From the NCBI GenBank assembly GCA_046732895.1, contig JBKPNZ010000059.1, positions 1 through 64,000 of the forward strand: a DNA stretch of 64,000 bases. Direction: 5' to 3'. Positions 51,512-59,147 of this stretch are shown here, piece by piece (the first letter of the stretch is position 1; each line of letters opens with the position of its first letter). The notes under the pieces were generated by a model. That model was not told the origin of the DNA and did not search any database. It was given only the letters and a program-made list of their open reading frames with translations. The position numbers and the translations under genes are program-made. The DNA comes from JBKPNZ01 sp046732895. GTDB lineage: Bacteria > Actinomycetota > Thermoleophilia > Solirubrobacterales > 70-9.

Positions 51512-52410
51512 GCGCGCCGGTCGTCTTCGTCGGCGGCACGGGCAGGAGTGGCACGCACATCCTCGGCCGCCTGCTCGGCACGCACTCGCAGTGGGCCGAC
51601 GTCCCGATCGAGGCGCGCTTTCACTGCAACAAGCGCGGGATGCCGGACCTCCTCGAGGGCCGCATCGCCCTCGCCACGTACCTCGAGAAGCTGCGCGGCT
51701 TCTGGTGGCACCGCGTACGAGTCGACGGCGAGCCTCGTGGCCTCTACAACCTGATGACCCGCGCGGATTTCGACGCGGCCGCGGCGCGCTTCGAGGACTC
51801 CTACCACGCCGATCCGGTCGCGGCGTGCCGCCAGCTCTTCCGGGATCTCCTATGGCGGCTGCCGGACGAGGAGGGAAAGCCGGGGCTCGTGGAGATGAGC
51901 TCCCACAACATCAAGGAGGCGCCGACGCTGCGGCGGATGTTCGGCGATGCGCGCTTTCTCCACACCGTTCGCGACGGGCGCGATGCGGCCTCGTCGGTGA
52001 CCACGAAAACCTGGGGCCCGGATCGGATCATCGCGGGCATCGACTGGTGGGCCGACCGCCTGCGCGCCATCGATGAGGGGGTACGGGCCGAGGACGACGG
52101 CACCTCGTACGCCCTGGGGCCCGGTCGGCTTCGTGTCGTGGTTTTCGACGAGCTCGTGGCCGGGGACCGCTACGCGGCCCTCGCGGGCCTGCTCGAGTTC
52201 CTCGGTGCGGAGGAGGAGCAGGCGACGCGCGAGTTCTTCGAGCGGTCGATGGGCACCGGAGCCGCGCACAAGGGGCGGTGGGCTGAGGGGCTCGGCGCCC
52301 TCGGCCGCACGCGGGTCCGGCGCCGGTACGAGCGGACGCTCGAACGCCTGGCCGAGGAGGACAACCACGTCGCCGAGCCCCTCATCGCGGCCTACGAGCG
52401 CCATGGCTGA
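51508..52410 (+). CDS. Sulfotransferase family protein, paralogue
   Basis: 300 residues, GTG start overlapping the previous stop. PAPS motifs VFVGGTGRSGTHILGRLLGT (residues about 5-24) and FLHTVRDGRDAASS (about 150). It shares VPIEARFHCNKRGMPDLLEG and LRGFWWHRVRV with its neighbour, indicating tandem duplication with divergence rather than one split gene, since both carry full motifs. Overlaps the following glycosyltransferase gene by 8 nt. Acceptor unknown. Confidence 0.85.
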   Translation: MSAPVVFVGGTGRSGTHILGRLLGTHSQWADVPIEARFHCNKRGMPDLLEGRIALATYLEKLRGFWWHRVRVDGEPRGLYNLMTRADFDAAAARFEDSYHADPVAACRQLFRDLLWRLPDEEGKPGLVEMSSHNIKEAPTLRRMFGDARFLHTVRDGRDAASSVTTKTWGPDRIIAGIDWWADRLRAIDEGVRAEDDGTSYALGPGRLRVVVFDELVAGDRYAALAGLLEFLGAEEEQATREFFERSMGTGAAHKGRWAEGLGALGRTRVRRRYERTLERLAEEDNHVAEPLIAAYERHG

Positions 52411-53950
52411 GCGCGCGCGGATCTTGTTCGTCACGTCGAATGGGACGGGCCTAGGGCACCTGACGCGTTCGATGGCGATCGCCCGGCGCCTGCCGGCCGA
52501 ATTCGAGCCGCTGGTCGTGACCCTGTCGGCCGCGGCGCCGGTCGTGCGCGAGGCGGGCTTCCCGGTCGAATACGTCGCGTCGTATGCGACCCCGGGCGCC
52601 GGCAGCGACTGGCGCTGGTCCCGACGCCTGCGGGGCAGGCTGCGTGCTGCGATCACGGAGGCGCGCCCGAGCGTTCTGGTCTTCGACGGCGCGCATCCGT
52701 ACCAGGCCCTGATCGATGCCATGTCCTCCGGGCGCGGAATGCGCCGCGTCTGGTGCCGGCGCCCCCTGTGGAAGCCCGGCTCGAATCCGGGCGCGCTGGC
52801 GCGCGAGAGCTTCTTCCACGAGGTTCTGGAGCCGGGGGAGTTCGCGGCGGCGGAGGACCGCGGTCCGACCGTGGCCCGCCGAAGCCACGCGGAGGTGGTC
52901 GCGCCGATCGTGTACTGCCACGACTCCGAGCTGCTCCCGCGGGAGGAGGCCGAGCGCGAGCTGGGCCTGGAGCCCGGCCGCGTCAACGTCCTTGTCCAGC
53001 TCGGGCAGGGCGAGGAGGTGCGTGGGGCGGTCGATCGCTGCGTCCATCACCTGGCCGCGCGGGAAGGCGTTCAGGTCGCCGCGCTCTCGTCGGCGATCGC
53101 GACCCTCCTCGATGTACCGCCGAACGTCGTCCACCTGCGCTCGACCTACCCGATAAGCCGCTACTACCGCGCCTTCGACGCCGTTGTCGCCGCAGCCGGC
53201 TACAACGCCTACCACGAGCTGATCCGCTTCGGGGTTCCGGCGCTGTACATCCCGATGGCCCGCCAGACCGACGACCAGGCGGCGCGCGCGAGGTTCGCCG
53301 AGCAGGCCGGGGTCGGGGTGGCAGTCGCGGCGCCCGACTCACCGGAGCTCGAGGCGAGGCTCGATCTGTTGCTGGAGGGGGGCGAGCGCGAGCAGATGCG
53401 CGCGCGCCTTGCCGAGCTCCCCGCCCAGGACGGTGCCCTTGAGGCGGCCGAATGGCTCGCAGAGCTCGCCGTGCGCGAGCGACGCCCGATCGCCGCCGTC
53501 AGCACCTGGCGGCGATACCTGCGTCAGCCGCTGCGCTCGGCGCGGAACGCGGCACCGTTCGTCGCGCGGCTGCCGCTGCACGGCGCGGCCTTCGTCAAGC
53601 AGACTCTCACGCGGCCGCAGCCGCGGACGGTGGTGCTGGCGCTCGGCGCGCCCGGACAGGAGCTGGGACAGGCGGTTGCCGGCGCCCTCGCGCGCACTCC
53701 GGACCCTCCCGAGCGCGTCCTCGTCGTGACCGACTCGCTCGAGTTCGGGCCGCTTCGTGCAGCCGGGGTGGGCTTCGAGCACATCCCCGCACCCGAGGAG
53801 CCCGAGGCCGAGCTTGCGGGCGTCCCGTACGACGAGTTCGTGCGCCGGCGCCTCGCGCTGATCCTCGCCGAGCGCCGCCGCCCGCGCCGCGTTCTTGCGG
53901 CCAACGAGCGCTCGCAGGCGTTCGTCGGGGCAGTCGCCGTCCGCGGGTAG
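52403..53950 (+). CDS. GT-B glycosyltransferase-like protein with extra C-terminal domain
   Basis: 515 residues from the ATG at 52403. N-terminal MurG/UGT-like Rossmann start ILFVTSNGTGLGHLTRSMAIA, with the acceptor loop and a C-terminal sugar-nucleotide site pattern: VVAAAGYNAYHELIRFGVPALYIP and MARQTDDQAARARF (about residues 255-300). Residues about 370-515 are an extra domain with a second Rossmann-like strand (RTVVLALGAPGQELGQAVAG) of unclear role. Predicted cytosolic glycosyltransferase, probably building a lipid-linked glycan. Confidence 0.78.
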   Translation: MAERARILFVTSNGTGLGHLTRSMAIARRLPAEFEPLVVTLSAAAPVVREAGFPVEYVASYATPGAGSDWRWSRRLRGRLRAAITEARPSVLVFDGAHPYQALIDAMSSGRGMRRVWCRRPLWKPGSNPGALARESFFHEVLEPGEFAAAEDRGPTVARRSHAEVVAPIVYCHDSELLPREEAERELGLEPGRVNVLVQLGQGEEVRGAVDRCVHHLAAREGVQVAALSSAIATLLDVPPNVVHLRSTYPISRYYRAFDAVVAAAGYNAYHELIRFGVPALYIPMARQTDDQAARARFAEQAGVGVAVAAPDSPELEARLDLLLEGGEREQMRARLAELPAQDGALEAAEWLAELAVRERRPIAAVSTWRRYLRQPLRSARNAAPFVARLPLHGAAFVKQTLTRPQPRTVVLALGAPGQELGQAVAGALARTPDPPERVLVVTDSLEFGPLRAAGVGFEHIPAPEEPEAELAGVPYDEFVRRRLALILAERRRPRRVLAANERSQAFVGAVAVRG

Positions 53951-53966
53951 CGGCGGGCCGCTCAGG

Positions 53967-53972
53967 TACCCT
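53967..53972 (+). promoter_or_regulatory. -10-like hexamer of third sulfotransferase gene
   Basis: TACCCT lies 11 nt before the ATG at 53984, so the last two genes of the locus may also have their own leaderless promoter. Confidence 0.4.
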
Positions 53973-53983
53973 GAATCGGTCCG

Positions 53984-54898
53984 ATGGAGGCCTCGGCCCC
54001 CACTAGAACCCGTTCGCATGCCCGCCCCCGGGCGGGAGCGCGTGCGGCTACCCGAGCGCGGGAGGGGGCGCTGCCGAACCTCGTCGTCATCGGTGCGCAG
54101 AAGTGCGGTACCAGTGGCCTTCACTACCACCTCGGCCTTCACCCCGAGATCTCGATGTCCAGGCCGAAGGAGCTCAACTTCTTCATCGAGGAGCGCAACT
54201 GGAAGCGCGGGGAGGACTGGTACAAGGCGCACTTTGACGCGCGCGCGAAGATCCGGGGCGAGTCCTCGCCGAACTACACGGCCTATCCGCATCACCTCGG
54301 GGTCCCGGAGCGCATGCACGAGCTCATCCCCAACGCGAAGCTGATCTACGTCGTGCGCGACCCCCTGGAGCGGATCGCCGCCCACTGGGTCCACAACTAC
54401 GCGAAGCGCCGTGAGAAGGGCGACCTCGCCGCCACCCTCGTCCATCCGAACACCTCGTACGTGATCCGCAGCCAGTACTTCATGCAGATCCAGCGGTTCC
54501 TGCGCCATTTCCCGCGCGAGCAGGTCCTCGTGCTCCAGCAGAGCGACTTCCGGCGGGAGCGCGGCGTGACGTTGCGCCAGATCTTCGAGTTCATCGGCGT
54601 CGATCCCGACTTCAGCCATCCGAGCTTCGAGCGCGAGCGACACGCCACGGCCCGCAAGACCCGCGCAACGCGCCTCGCGGCACGGCTCGAGCGCCTGTCA
54701 CGCTCGCGTGCTGGGCGTCTGCTACCGCCCAAGATCTGGTTCGCCCTCGACGAGAAGCTGCCGCTCCGCAAGCCGATCGAGCGCCCCGACGTCCGCGGCG
54801 CCCTGTCGGACGAGGTGCTCGGGGTGCTGCGCGAGGACGCCGAGCGCCTGCGCGAGCTCACTGGGCGCACCTTCGAGACCTGGTCGATCTGGGAGTGA
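53984..54898 (+). CDS. Sulfotransferase (heparan N-sulfotransferase-like)
   Basis: 304 residues, ATG start; a basic Arg/Ala/Thr N-terminus of about 30 residues. PAPS motifs LVVIGAQKCGTSGLHYHLGL (about 30-49) and LIYVVRDPLERIAAHWVHN (about 120). The K-C-G-T-S form of the P-loop and ESSPNYTAYP are typical of Sulfotransfer_1 enzymes acting on polysaccharides, a different branch from the two tandem paralogues upstream. Predicted to sulfate a glycan before export. 4-nt overlap with the flippase gene. Confidence 0.87.
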   Translation: MEASAPTRTRSHARPRAGARAATRAREGALPNLVVIGAQKCGTSGLHYHLGLHPEISMSRPKELNFFIEERNWKRGEDWYKAHFDARAKIRGESSPNYTAYPHHLGVPERMHELIPNAKLIYVVRDPLERIAAHWVHNYAKRREKGDLAATLVHPNTSYVIRSQYFMQIQRFLRHFPREQVLVLQQSDFRRERGVTLRQIFEFIGVDPDFSHPSFERERHATARKTRATRLAARLERLSRSRAGRLLPPKIWFALDEKLPLRKPIERPDVRGALSDEVLGVLREDAERLRELTGRTFETWSIWE

Positions 54899-57030
54899 GT
54901 GCCGAGGCCGCGGGCGACGGCCAGGTCGGCGACCGCCCGCAGAAGAACAAGAAGAAAAAGGAGGGCAAGGGCAAGCGCAATCTGAAGCGGAACCCCGGCG
55001 GCTCGGGGGCTGTCTTCGGCGTCAAGGTGACGCGCAACCTCGGCGTCCAGGGCGTCTCGCTCGTCACGACCAACACGGCGCACTTCATCTCGCTGATCCT
55101 GGTCGCGAACTTCCTGAAGCCGTCCGCGCTCGGTACCTACAGCCTCCTGCTCTTCCTCAGCGGCCTGATCACCCAGGTCTTCCACCTGGCCTCGAAGCCG
55201 GGGACGATCCGCCGCGCGTTCGGGATGAGCGACGAGGACGAGGACGACGACGATGACGACGACGACAGCGGGATGGCCGAGAGCCCGCAGCACGCGCTCG
55301 GCGTCGGCCTTGTCTGGTCCGCGATGCTCGGCGTCCTCGCGACCGCTCTGGTCATCATCTTCCGCGACCCGATCGGGAGCTTCCTGCTGCGCGGTGACCA
55401 GGACGCCGCGCACCTCGTGCTGTGGGCAGGGGTACTCGGCGGCATCGGTGTCGTCTTCAAGCTGGCGTCGATCACGCTCTGGCTCGAGCGTCGGCCGCAT
55501 CTCTTCCTGATCTCCGACAGCTCGCGCACGATCTTCAACCTGATCGCGATCGTGGCCTTCCTCGCCACCGGCTGGGGCGTGGACGGGGCCATCATCGGGG
55601 CCTGTGTGGGCACCGGTGCGGCGACGCTCCTGACCCTTTTCCTCCTCCGCGGCTCATTCGAGCTCGCCTTCGACTTCAAGGAGGCGCTGGAGATCACGAA
55701 GAAGGGCGGCCGCCGGGCCACGATCATCACCATGTTCTGGCTCATCCAGCAGGCCGACGTCTTCATCCTCTCGCGCTTCGTCGACCACACCGACCTCGGG
55801 ATCTACAAGCTGGGTTCGCAGCTCGGCTTCGTGGTCTCGTTCCTGCCCCAGGGCTTCCGCATGTCGATGCGGCCCCTGCGCCGCGGGGCCGCGTTCAGGG
55901 CGATCAAGCAGGAGTACGGGCAGAAGGTCGCCTACGGGCAGATCCTGGGCTACTTCGTGTTGCTCTGCATCGGCGCCGTCCTGCTCATGGTGCTTGGCGG
56001 CGAGCTGCTCGTGCAGGTTGCGCCGGAGTCCTACGAGAAGGCCGCCCCGCTGATCCCGCTCACAGCGGCGGCGATGGTGATGCCGTCGATGTTCCGCACG
56101 GTTAACGGCAACACGTCCTATCCGACCAAGGGCAAACGCACCTTCCAGGGGCTGATCCTCATCGCGGGGGCGATCTATGCCGGCCTCTCGTTCTTCCTCG
56201 CCCCCAGAATCGGCATCTTTGCGCCCCCGATCGCGATGTTCGTCGGCTTCGGGATCGCGTCGGCCTACCTCTTCATCCGCTGCCAGCTGAGTCAAGAGCG
56301 GATCGTCTTCCCGTACCGGCAGATCCTGCTTGCGTTGGTCACGGCCGCACTCACGGTGGGGATCTACAAGGTGCTTCCCCAGCTCGACAAATGGCTTGAG
56401 CTTCCGATCATCGCCGCTCTGATGGGGCTCTGGGTCTTCGGGCTCTTCCGGCTTCGGGTGGTCCCGCGGCACCATTGGGCGGCGCTGGCGCACGTCGCCA
56501 GCTCGGCGATCAGCGGCCGCCCGGACAAGTTCAGTCCGCGCAAGGGGCTGCGGGCCCTCGATCCGGCCGAGCGCGAGCGGCTGCGCGTCGCCGTCGTCGA
56601 GAAGCTGGACCCCGAGCTCTTCGCCCCCGCGGGCAGCAACGGGGAGAAGAAGGCCGAGCTCATCGGAACCACGAACGGGGACTTCGACGCCGCCGACCTC
56701 GTACGAATCCTGCGTGAGGCGGCCGAGCACGGCGGAGTACCCGTGGCCGACCCGAACGAGCTCGATCCCTTCATGGCGAAGTTCCTGTTCGCCCGCATGC
56801 CGCAGGCGTCGCGTGATGCCACCATGCGCCGCCTGCTCTCGGACGGGGCGGAGTCCACTGACCTGACCGTCCTCGAGAGCCTCGTGAACCATCTCAGGAA
56901 GGCCCCTCCCGACGTCTGGGAGGGCGTCCGGGCGAGCGAGTCCGCCTACCGCACCCGTCGGCGGGTCGTCGGCGTCCACGGACGGCGCGCCGTGCGCAAG
57001 GTGGCCGACACGATCGTGCGCCGGCTATAG
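54895..57030 (+). CDS. Polysaccharide flippase (Wzx/MOP superfamily) with charged insert and C-terminal domain
   Basis: 711 residues, GTG start. A Lys/Arg-rich cytosolic N-terminus (KNKKKKEGKGKR, about residues 16-30) precedes the MOP-type membrane domain (about 40-520, roughly 14 helices). Typical segments are LGVQGVSLVTTNTAHFISLI, FKEALEITKKGGRRATI and RFVDHTDLGIYKLGSQLGFV. An acidic run of 12 Asp/Glu (residues about 113-124, loop between helices 2 and 3) is exceptional. A soluble C-terminal region (about 525-711) of helices follows, far longer than in Wzx. Predicted to flip a lipid-linked glycan, the exporter of this locus. Confidence 0.8.
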   Translation: MSAEAAGDGQVGDRPQKNKKKKEGKGKRNLKRNPGGSGAVFGVKVTRNLGVQGVSLVTTNTAHFISLILVANFLKPSALGTYSLLLFLSGLITQVFHLASKPGTIRRAFGMSDEDEDDDDDDDDSGMAESPQHALGVGLVWSAMLGVLATALVIIFRDPIGSFLLRGDQDAAHLVLWAGVLGGIGVVFKLASITLWLERRPHLFLISDSSRTIFNLIAIVAFLATGWGVDGAIIGACVGTGAATLLTLFLLRGSFELAFDFKEALEITKKGGRRATIITMFWLIQQADVFILSRFVDHTDLGIYKLGSQLGFVVSFLPQGFRMSMRPLRRGAAFRAIKQEYGQKVAYGQILGYFVLLCIGAVLLMVLGGELLVQVAPESYEKAAPLIPLTAAAMVMPSMFRTVNGNTSYPTKGKRTFQGLILIAGAIYAGLSFFLAPRIGIFAPPIAMFVGFGIASAYLFIRCQLSQERIVFPYRQILLALVTAALTVGIYKVLPQLDKWLELPIIAALMGLWVFGLFRLRVVPRHHWAALAHVASSAISGRPDKFSPRKGLRALDPAERERLRVAVVEKLDPELFAPAGSNGEKKAELIGTTNGDFDAADLVRILREAAEHGGVPVADPNELDPFMAKFLFARMPQASRDATMRRLLSDGAESTDLTVLESLVNHLRKAPPDVWEGVRASESAYRTRRRVVGVHGRRAVRKVADTIVRRL

Positions 57031-57040
57031 ATGCCGGTGA

Positions 57041-57087
57041 GGGGCGTTGCGCCCCGAAAGCCGCATGTAAGGCCGCCGCAGGCGGCC
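57041..57087. terminator. Two adjacent hairpins between convergent genes
   Basis: GGGGCG (57041-57046) / CGCCCC (57050-57055) with a 3-nt loop, and GGCCGCC (57071-57077) / GGCGGCC (57081-57087) with a 3-nt loop. They lie between the ends of the flippase gene and the minus-strand 165-residue gene. T-runs are lacking, so they are only candidate terminators. Confidence 0.4.
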
Positions 57088-57096
57088 GCAAGGGAT

Positions 57097-57594
57097 TCAG
57101 CCCGAGCGCTTGATCACGATCCGGTCCGGCTCGATCGTGACCTCGACCTGACGGTGACCGGCCCAGTTCTCCGCATACACAGGGTCGTCCTGCACGGCTG
57201 GATCCAGCCACAGGCCGAACCCCTCGTCGGTCCCGTGATCAAAGGTTGCCTGGAGGCCGGCGCCGGAGCGCTTCGAGCGCCTGCGGCGACGCCTGCGGCG
57301 GGGGCGCCCTTCGCGCTCGTCGCCTTCCTCGGCCTCTTCTGAGCCGGACCCCTCCTCAGCTGCCTCCTCCTCGTCCTCCTCGCTCATCGTGGCCTCGATC
57401 TCGGCTTCGATCTCGTCGCGGAGATCGATCTCGCCGCCACCCTCGCCGTCGGCCTCGAGATCGTGGCGGCGGCGGAACTCGCGAAGCTCCGAGGTCGACA
57501 CCTCGAGCTGATGCGCGATCCAGGCATCGGTACGCCCCTGGCGCACCCAGGCGCGAATCTGGTTGAGTTGGGAGCGGAGCGGTTTTCCGGCCAT
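57097..57594 (-). CDS. Charged protein with N-terminal HTH-like motif, unknown
   Basis: 165 residues, ATG start. Three parts: an HTH-like N-terminus (IRAWVRQGRTDAWIAHQL with VSTSELREFRRRHDL, about 13-45); a middle that is first Glu/Asp-rich (about 55-95) and then Arg-rich (about 96-108, ten or so Arg/Lys in a row); and a C-terminal 50-residue domain with DEGFGLWLDPAVQDDPVYAE and VEVTIEPDRIVIKR. No family recognised. A nucleic-acid-binding role is plausible from the HTH and Arg cluster. A good -10 (TATAAG) sits about 42 nt upstream on the same strand, near 57638-57643. Confidence 0.65.
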   Translation of the reverse strand: MAGKPLRSQLNQIRAWVRQGRTDAWIAHQLEVSTSELREFRRRHDLEADGEGGGEIDLRDEIEAEIEATMSEEDEEEAAEEGSGSEEAEEGDEREGRPRRRRRRRRSKRSGAGLQATFDHGTDEGFGLWLDPAVQDDPVYAENWAGHRQVEVTIEPDRIVIKRSG

Positions 57595-57715
57595 CTGAGA
57601 GGCTCGCGCGGCACGTGGGCACCGCGGAGCGCGCGATCTTATACGGCCGCGCAGACCGGCTCACGCCTAGTCGGCCGGCCAACGGTTGTCGGTGGCGCAC
57701 GCCAGGACCAGCGGT

Positions 57716-57721
57716 TACCCT
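57716..57721 (+). promoter_or_regulatory. -10-like hexamer of csrA
   Basis: TACCCT lies 53 nt before the csrA ATG, giving a leader of about 47 nt if transcription starts 6-7 nt downstream. Confidence 0.4.
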
Positions 57722-57731
57722 GAGGACACAT

Positions 57732-57768
57732 CGCCGCGAAACGGGACCGCGGCGGCGACTCGAAGGGA
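57732..57768 (+). promoter_or_regulatory. Candidate CsrA autoregulatory leader (hairpin GGA plus SD GGA)
   Basis: CGCCGCG (57732-57738) pairs with CGCGGCG (57748-57754), a 7-bp stem whose 9-nt loop AAACGGGAC displays GGA (57744-57746). A second GGA lies in the csrA Shine-Dalgarno sequence AAGGGAAG (57763-57770), 22 nt away. This is the classical arrangement by which a CsrA dimer bridges a loop site and the Shine-Dalgarno site to block translation. Inferred, not tested. Confidence 0.55.
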
Positions 57769-57774
57769 AGCGAG

Positions 57775-58008
57775 ATGCTGGTCCTCACCCGCAAGACCAA
57801 TCAGAGCATCATGATCGGGGACGACGTTGAAGTGTCCGTACTGGCCGTGTCGCGCGACAAGATCCGGCTAGGGATCACCGCGCCGCGCGACGTGCCCGTC
57901 TTCCGCAAGGAGGTCTATCTCTCGATCAAGGGAGAGCAGATGAGCTCCGACGGAGGCGCGCACGAAGAGGTCGAAGGGGCGCTGGGGGCGCTCAAGGAAT
58001 CCGATTGA
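57775..58008 (+). CDS. csrA: Carbon storage regulator CsrA
   Basis: 77 residues, ATG start with AAGGGAAG upstream. CsrA dimers bind GGA motifs in mRNA leaders and block or alter translation. MLVLTRKTNQSIMIGD is the family start (Leu4 and Arg6 RNA-contact residues), then IRLGITAPRDVPVFRKEVY with the key Arg equivalent to R44. The C-terminal 20 residues are acidic and variable. No flagellar genes, FliW or CsrB-like RNA are visible nearby. CsrA is uncommon in classical actinobacteria but known in early-branching ones. Confidence 0.95.
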   Translation: MLVLTRKTNQSIMIGDDVEVSVLAVSRDKIRLGITAPRDVPVFRKEVYLSIKGEQMSSDGGAHEEVEGALGALKESD

Positions 58009-58011
58009 TGG

Positions 58012-58049
58012 GGTGGACGGTTGCCGCGAAAGCGGCGCCGTCTTCCACC
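58012..58049 (+). other. Extended hairpin after csrA
   Basis: GGTGGA (58012-58017) pairs with TCCACC (58044-58049), CGG with CCG, and GCCGC (58023-58027) with GCGGC (58032-58036) around a GAAA tetraloop. No T-run follows. It could end the csrA transcript or protect its 3' end; it also contains a GGA. Confidence 0.5.
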
Positions 58050-58089
58050 TTGAGAGAAACCGTCTGAGAGGCCGCCGGGGGGCGGGCGC

Positions 58090-58362
58090 TCAGCCCATCA
58101 ACCAGGCGAGGGTCTCGAACATCGCCACGCTCACGGTGACGACGGTCGCGGCGAGGGCGACGAAGAGGACGCCGAAGGCGACCTTGCCGCGTTGCTCGGT
58201 GCGCTGAATGCGGCGGGCCCGGGAGCGGGCGGCGGCCCGCTGGCGAAGCTGGGTGCGACGGCGGCGCTCCAGCGCAGCTTCCTGCTCGAAGGCAACCTCG
58301 AACTGATCAAGGCTCTGGTGCCTCCTCATCGTGCTGCCACTCTCGAGTGCCTGTGTCGCCAT
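58090..58362 (-). CDS. Small Arg-rich membrane protein, unknown
   Basis: 90 residues, ATG start. The first 60 residues are charged and helical (LERRRRTQLRQRAAARSRAR), then one membrane helix (VAFGVLFVALAATVVTVSVA, about 62-82). No family recognised. The long basic cytosolic helix before the anchor may bind nucleic acid or acidic lipid. Upstream is an unusually AT-rich stretch of about 80 bp. Confidence 0.6.
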   Translation of the reverse strand: MATQALESGSTMRRHQSLDQFEVAFEQEAALERRRRTQLRQRAAARSRARRIQRTEQRGKVAFGVLFVALAATVVTVSVAMFETLAWLMG

Positions 58363-58499
58363 CGTTTTCCCCTTGGTCCCGCCGCCGAGTTATGTCCCCA
58401 ACACCTACGAGGCCGAAACCTAGCAGACGCTTACACCAAAACAAACACTTGCTCACATAATGCCTTTCGGCACTTTTGGCAGAGTTCGGCGGCACCACC

Positions 58500-59084
58500 T
58501 CAGCACCTTCCCCACAGTCCCCGTCCGGCGTCGGCCGCGTGCTGTTGCAACCGCGCGAACTGATCGGCGTGAGCCGTGTTCGGTGGGAACACCAGCGTCC
58601 GCGCGTATCCCCGCCGAACGAGCTCGGCGTTCACCAGGCGCCCGTCCACACTCACGTAGGCGAGCAGCCGCCCGTAGCGGTCGCGGCGCTCGCGATCGAA
58701 CACGAGGCGAGCCCGCTCGCCCTCGACCAAGTCGGCGTTGAAGCGGCTCGCCGCGTGGCCGTAGCAGCCGACGGGCTCGTCGGGGTCGACTGTCTCCGGA
58801 GTGTCGACGCCGATGTAGCGCACGTCCTCGGTCCCACCCTCGAGCTCGACCTCGATCGTGTCGCCGTCGATCGCGCGGACGACATTGGCGGTCGCGGTGT
58901 GCCCCGTCGGCTCAGGTGACTCGGCTTGCCGCGCACAGCCGTAGCCGGCGAGGGCCAGCCCAACCGCGGCGATAAGGGGGAGCACAAATGGCGGGCGCCT
59001 ACCCCAGCGGCTCCGAGGCTTTTGGTCAGTTGACGGGCTTATGGCCCTACAAGTGACCAGAAGCGCCGGACTCACCCCCCTCAT
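58500..59084 (-). CDS. Thermonuclease (staphylococcal nuclease-like), secreted or anchored
   Basis: 194 residues if the ATG at 59084 is used; the open frame continues upstream only antisense to another gene. A membrane or signal segment (PPFVLPLIAAVGLALAGYGC) ends in a Cys that could be a weak lipobox. The SNase domain has VVRAIDGDTIEVEL, VRYIGVDTPETV, RERRDRYGRLLAYV and LVRRGYART, with the calcium Asp and both catalytic Arg plus the Glu retained. Extracytoplasmic Ca2+-dependent nuclease, probably for nucleic-acid scavenging. Start uncertain. Confidence 0.85.
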   Translation of the reverse strand: MRGVSPALLVTCRAISPSTDQKPRSRWGRRPPFVLPLIAAVGLALAGYGCARQAESPEPTGHTATANVVRAIDGDTIEVELEGGTEDVRYIGVDTPETVDPDEPVGCYGHAASRFNADLVEGERARLVFDRERRDRYGRLLAYVSVDGRLVNAELVRRGYARTLVFPPNTAHADQFARLQQHAADAGRGLWGRC

Positions 59085-59135
59085 TGCCGTCGTTCGGCCG
59101 TCGCTTTGCCTTTCATGGCCTGGCCCTAGGCGAGC

Positions 59136-59141
59136 TAGGCT
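59136..59141 (+). promoter_or_regulatory. -10-like hexamer of the HD/LuxR gene
   Basis: TAGGCT lies 6 nt before the GTG at 59148, no Shine-Dalgarno sequence; predicted leaderless. Confidence 0.45.
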
Positions 59142-59147
59142 CGCCCG

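Noticed and set aside
50540..52410. Possibility that the two tandem sulfotransferases are one frameshifted gene
   Set aside because: Each has its own complete PAPS-binding loop, 3'-phosphate motif and normal length.
57031..57342. Small + strand frame right after the flippase gene
   Set aside because: It runs through two hairpins and is antisense to the 165-residue gene; no start signal or recognisable sequence.
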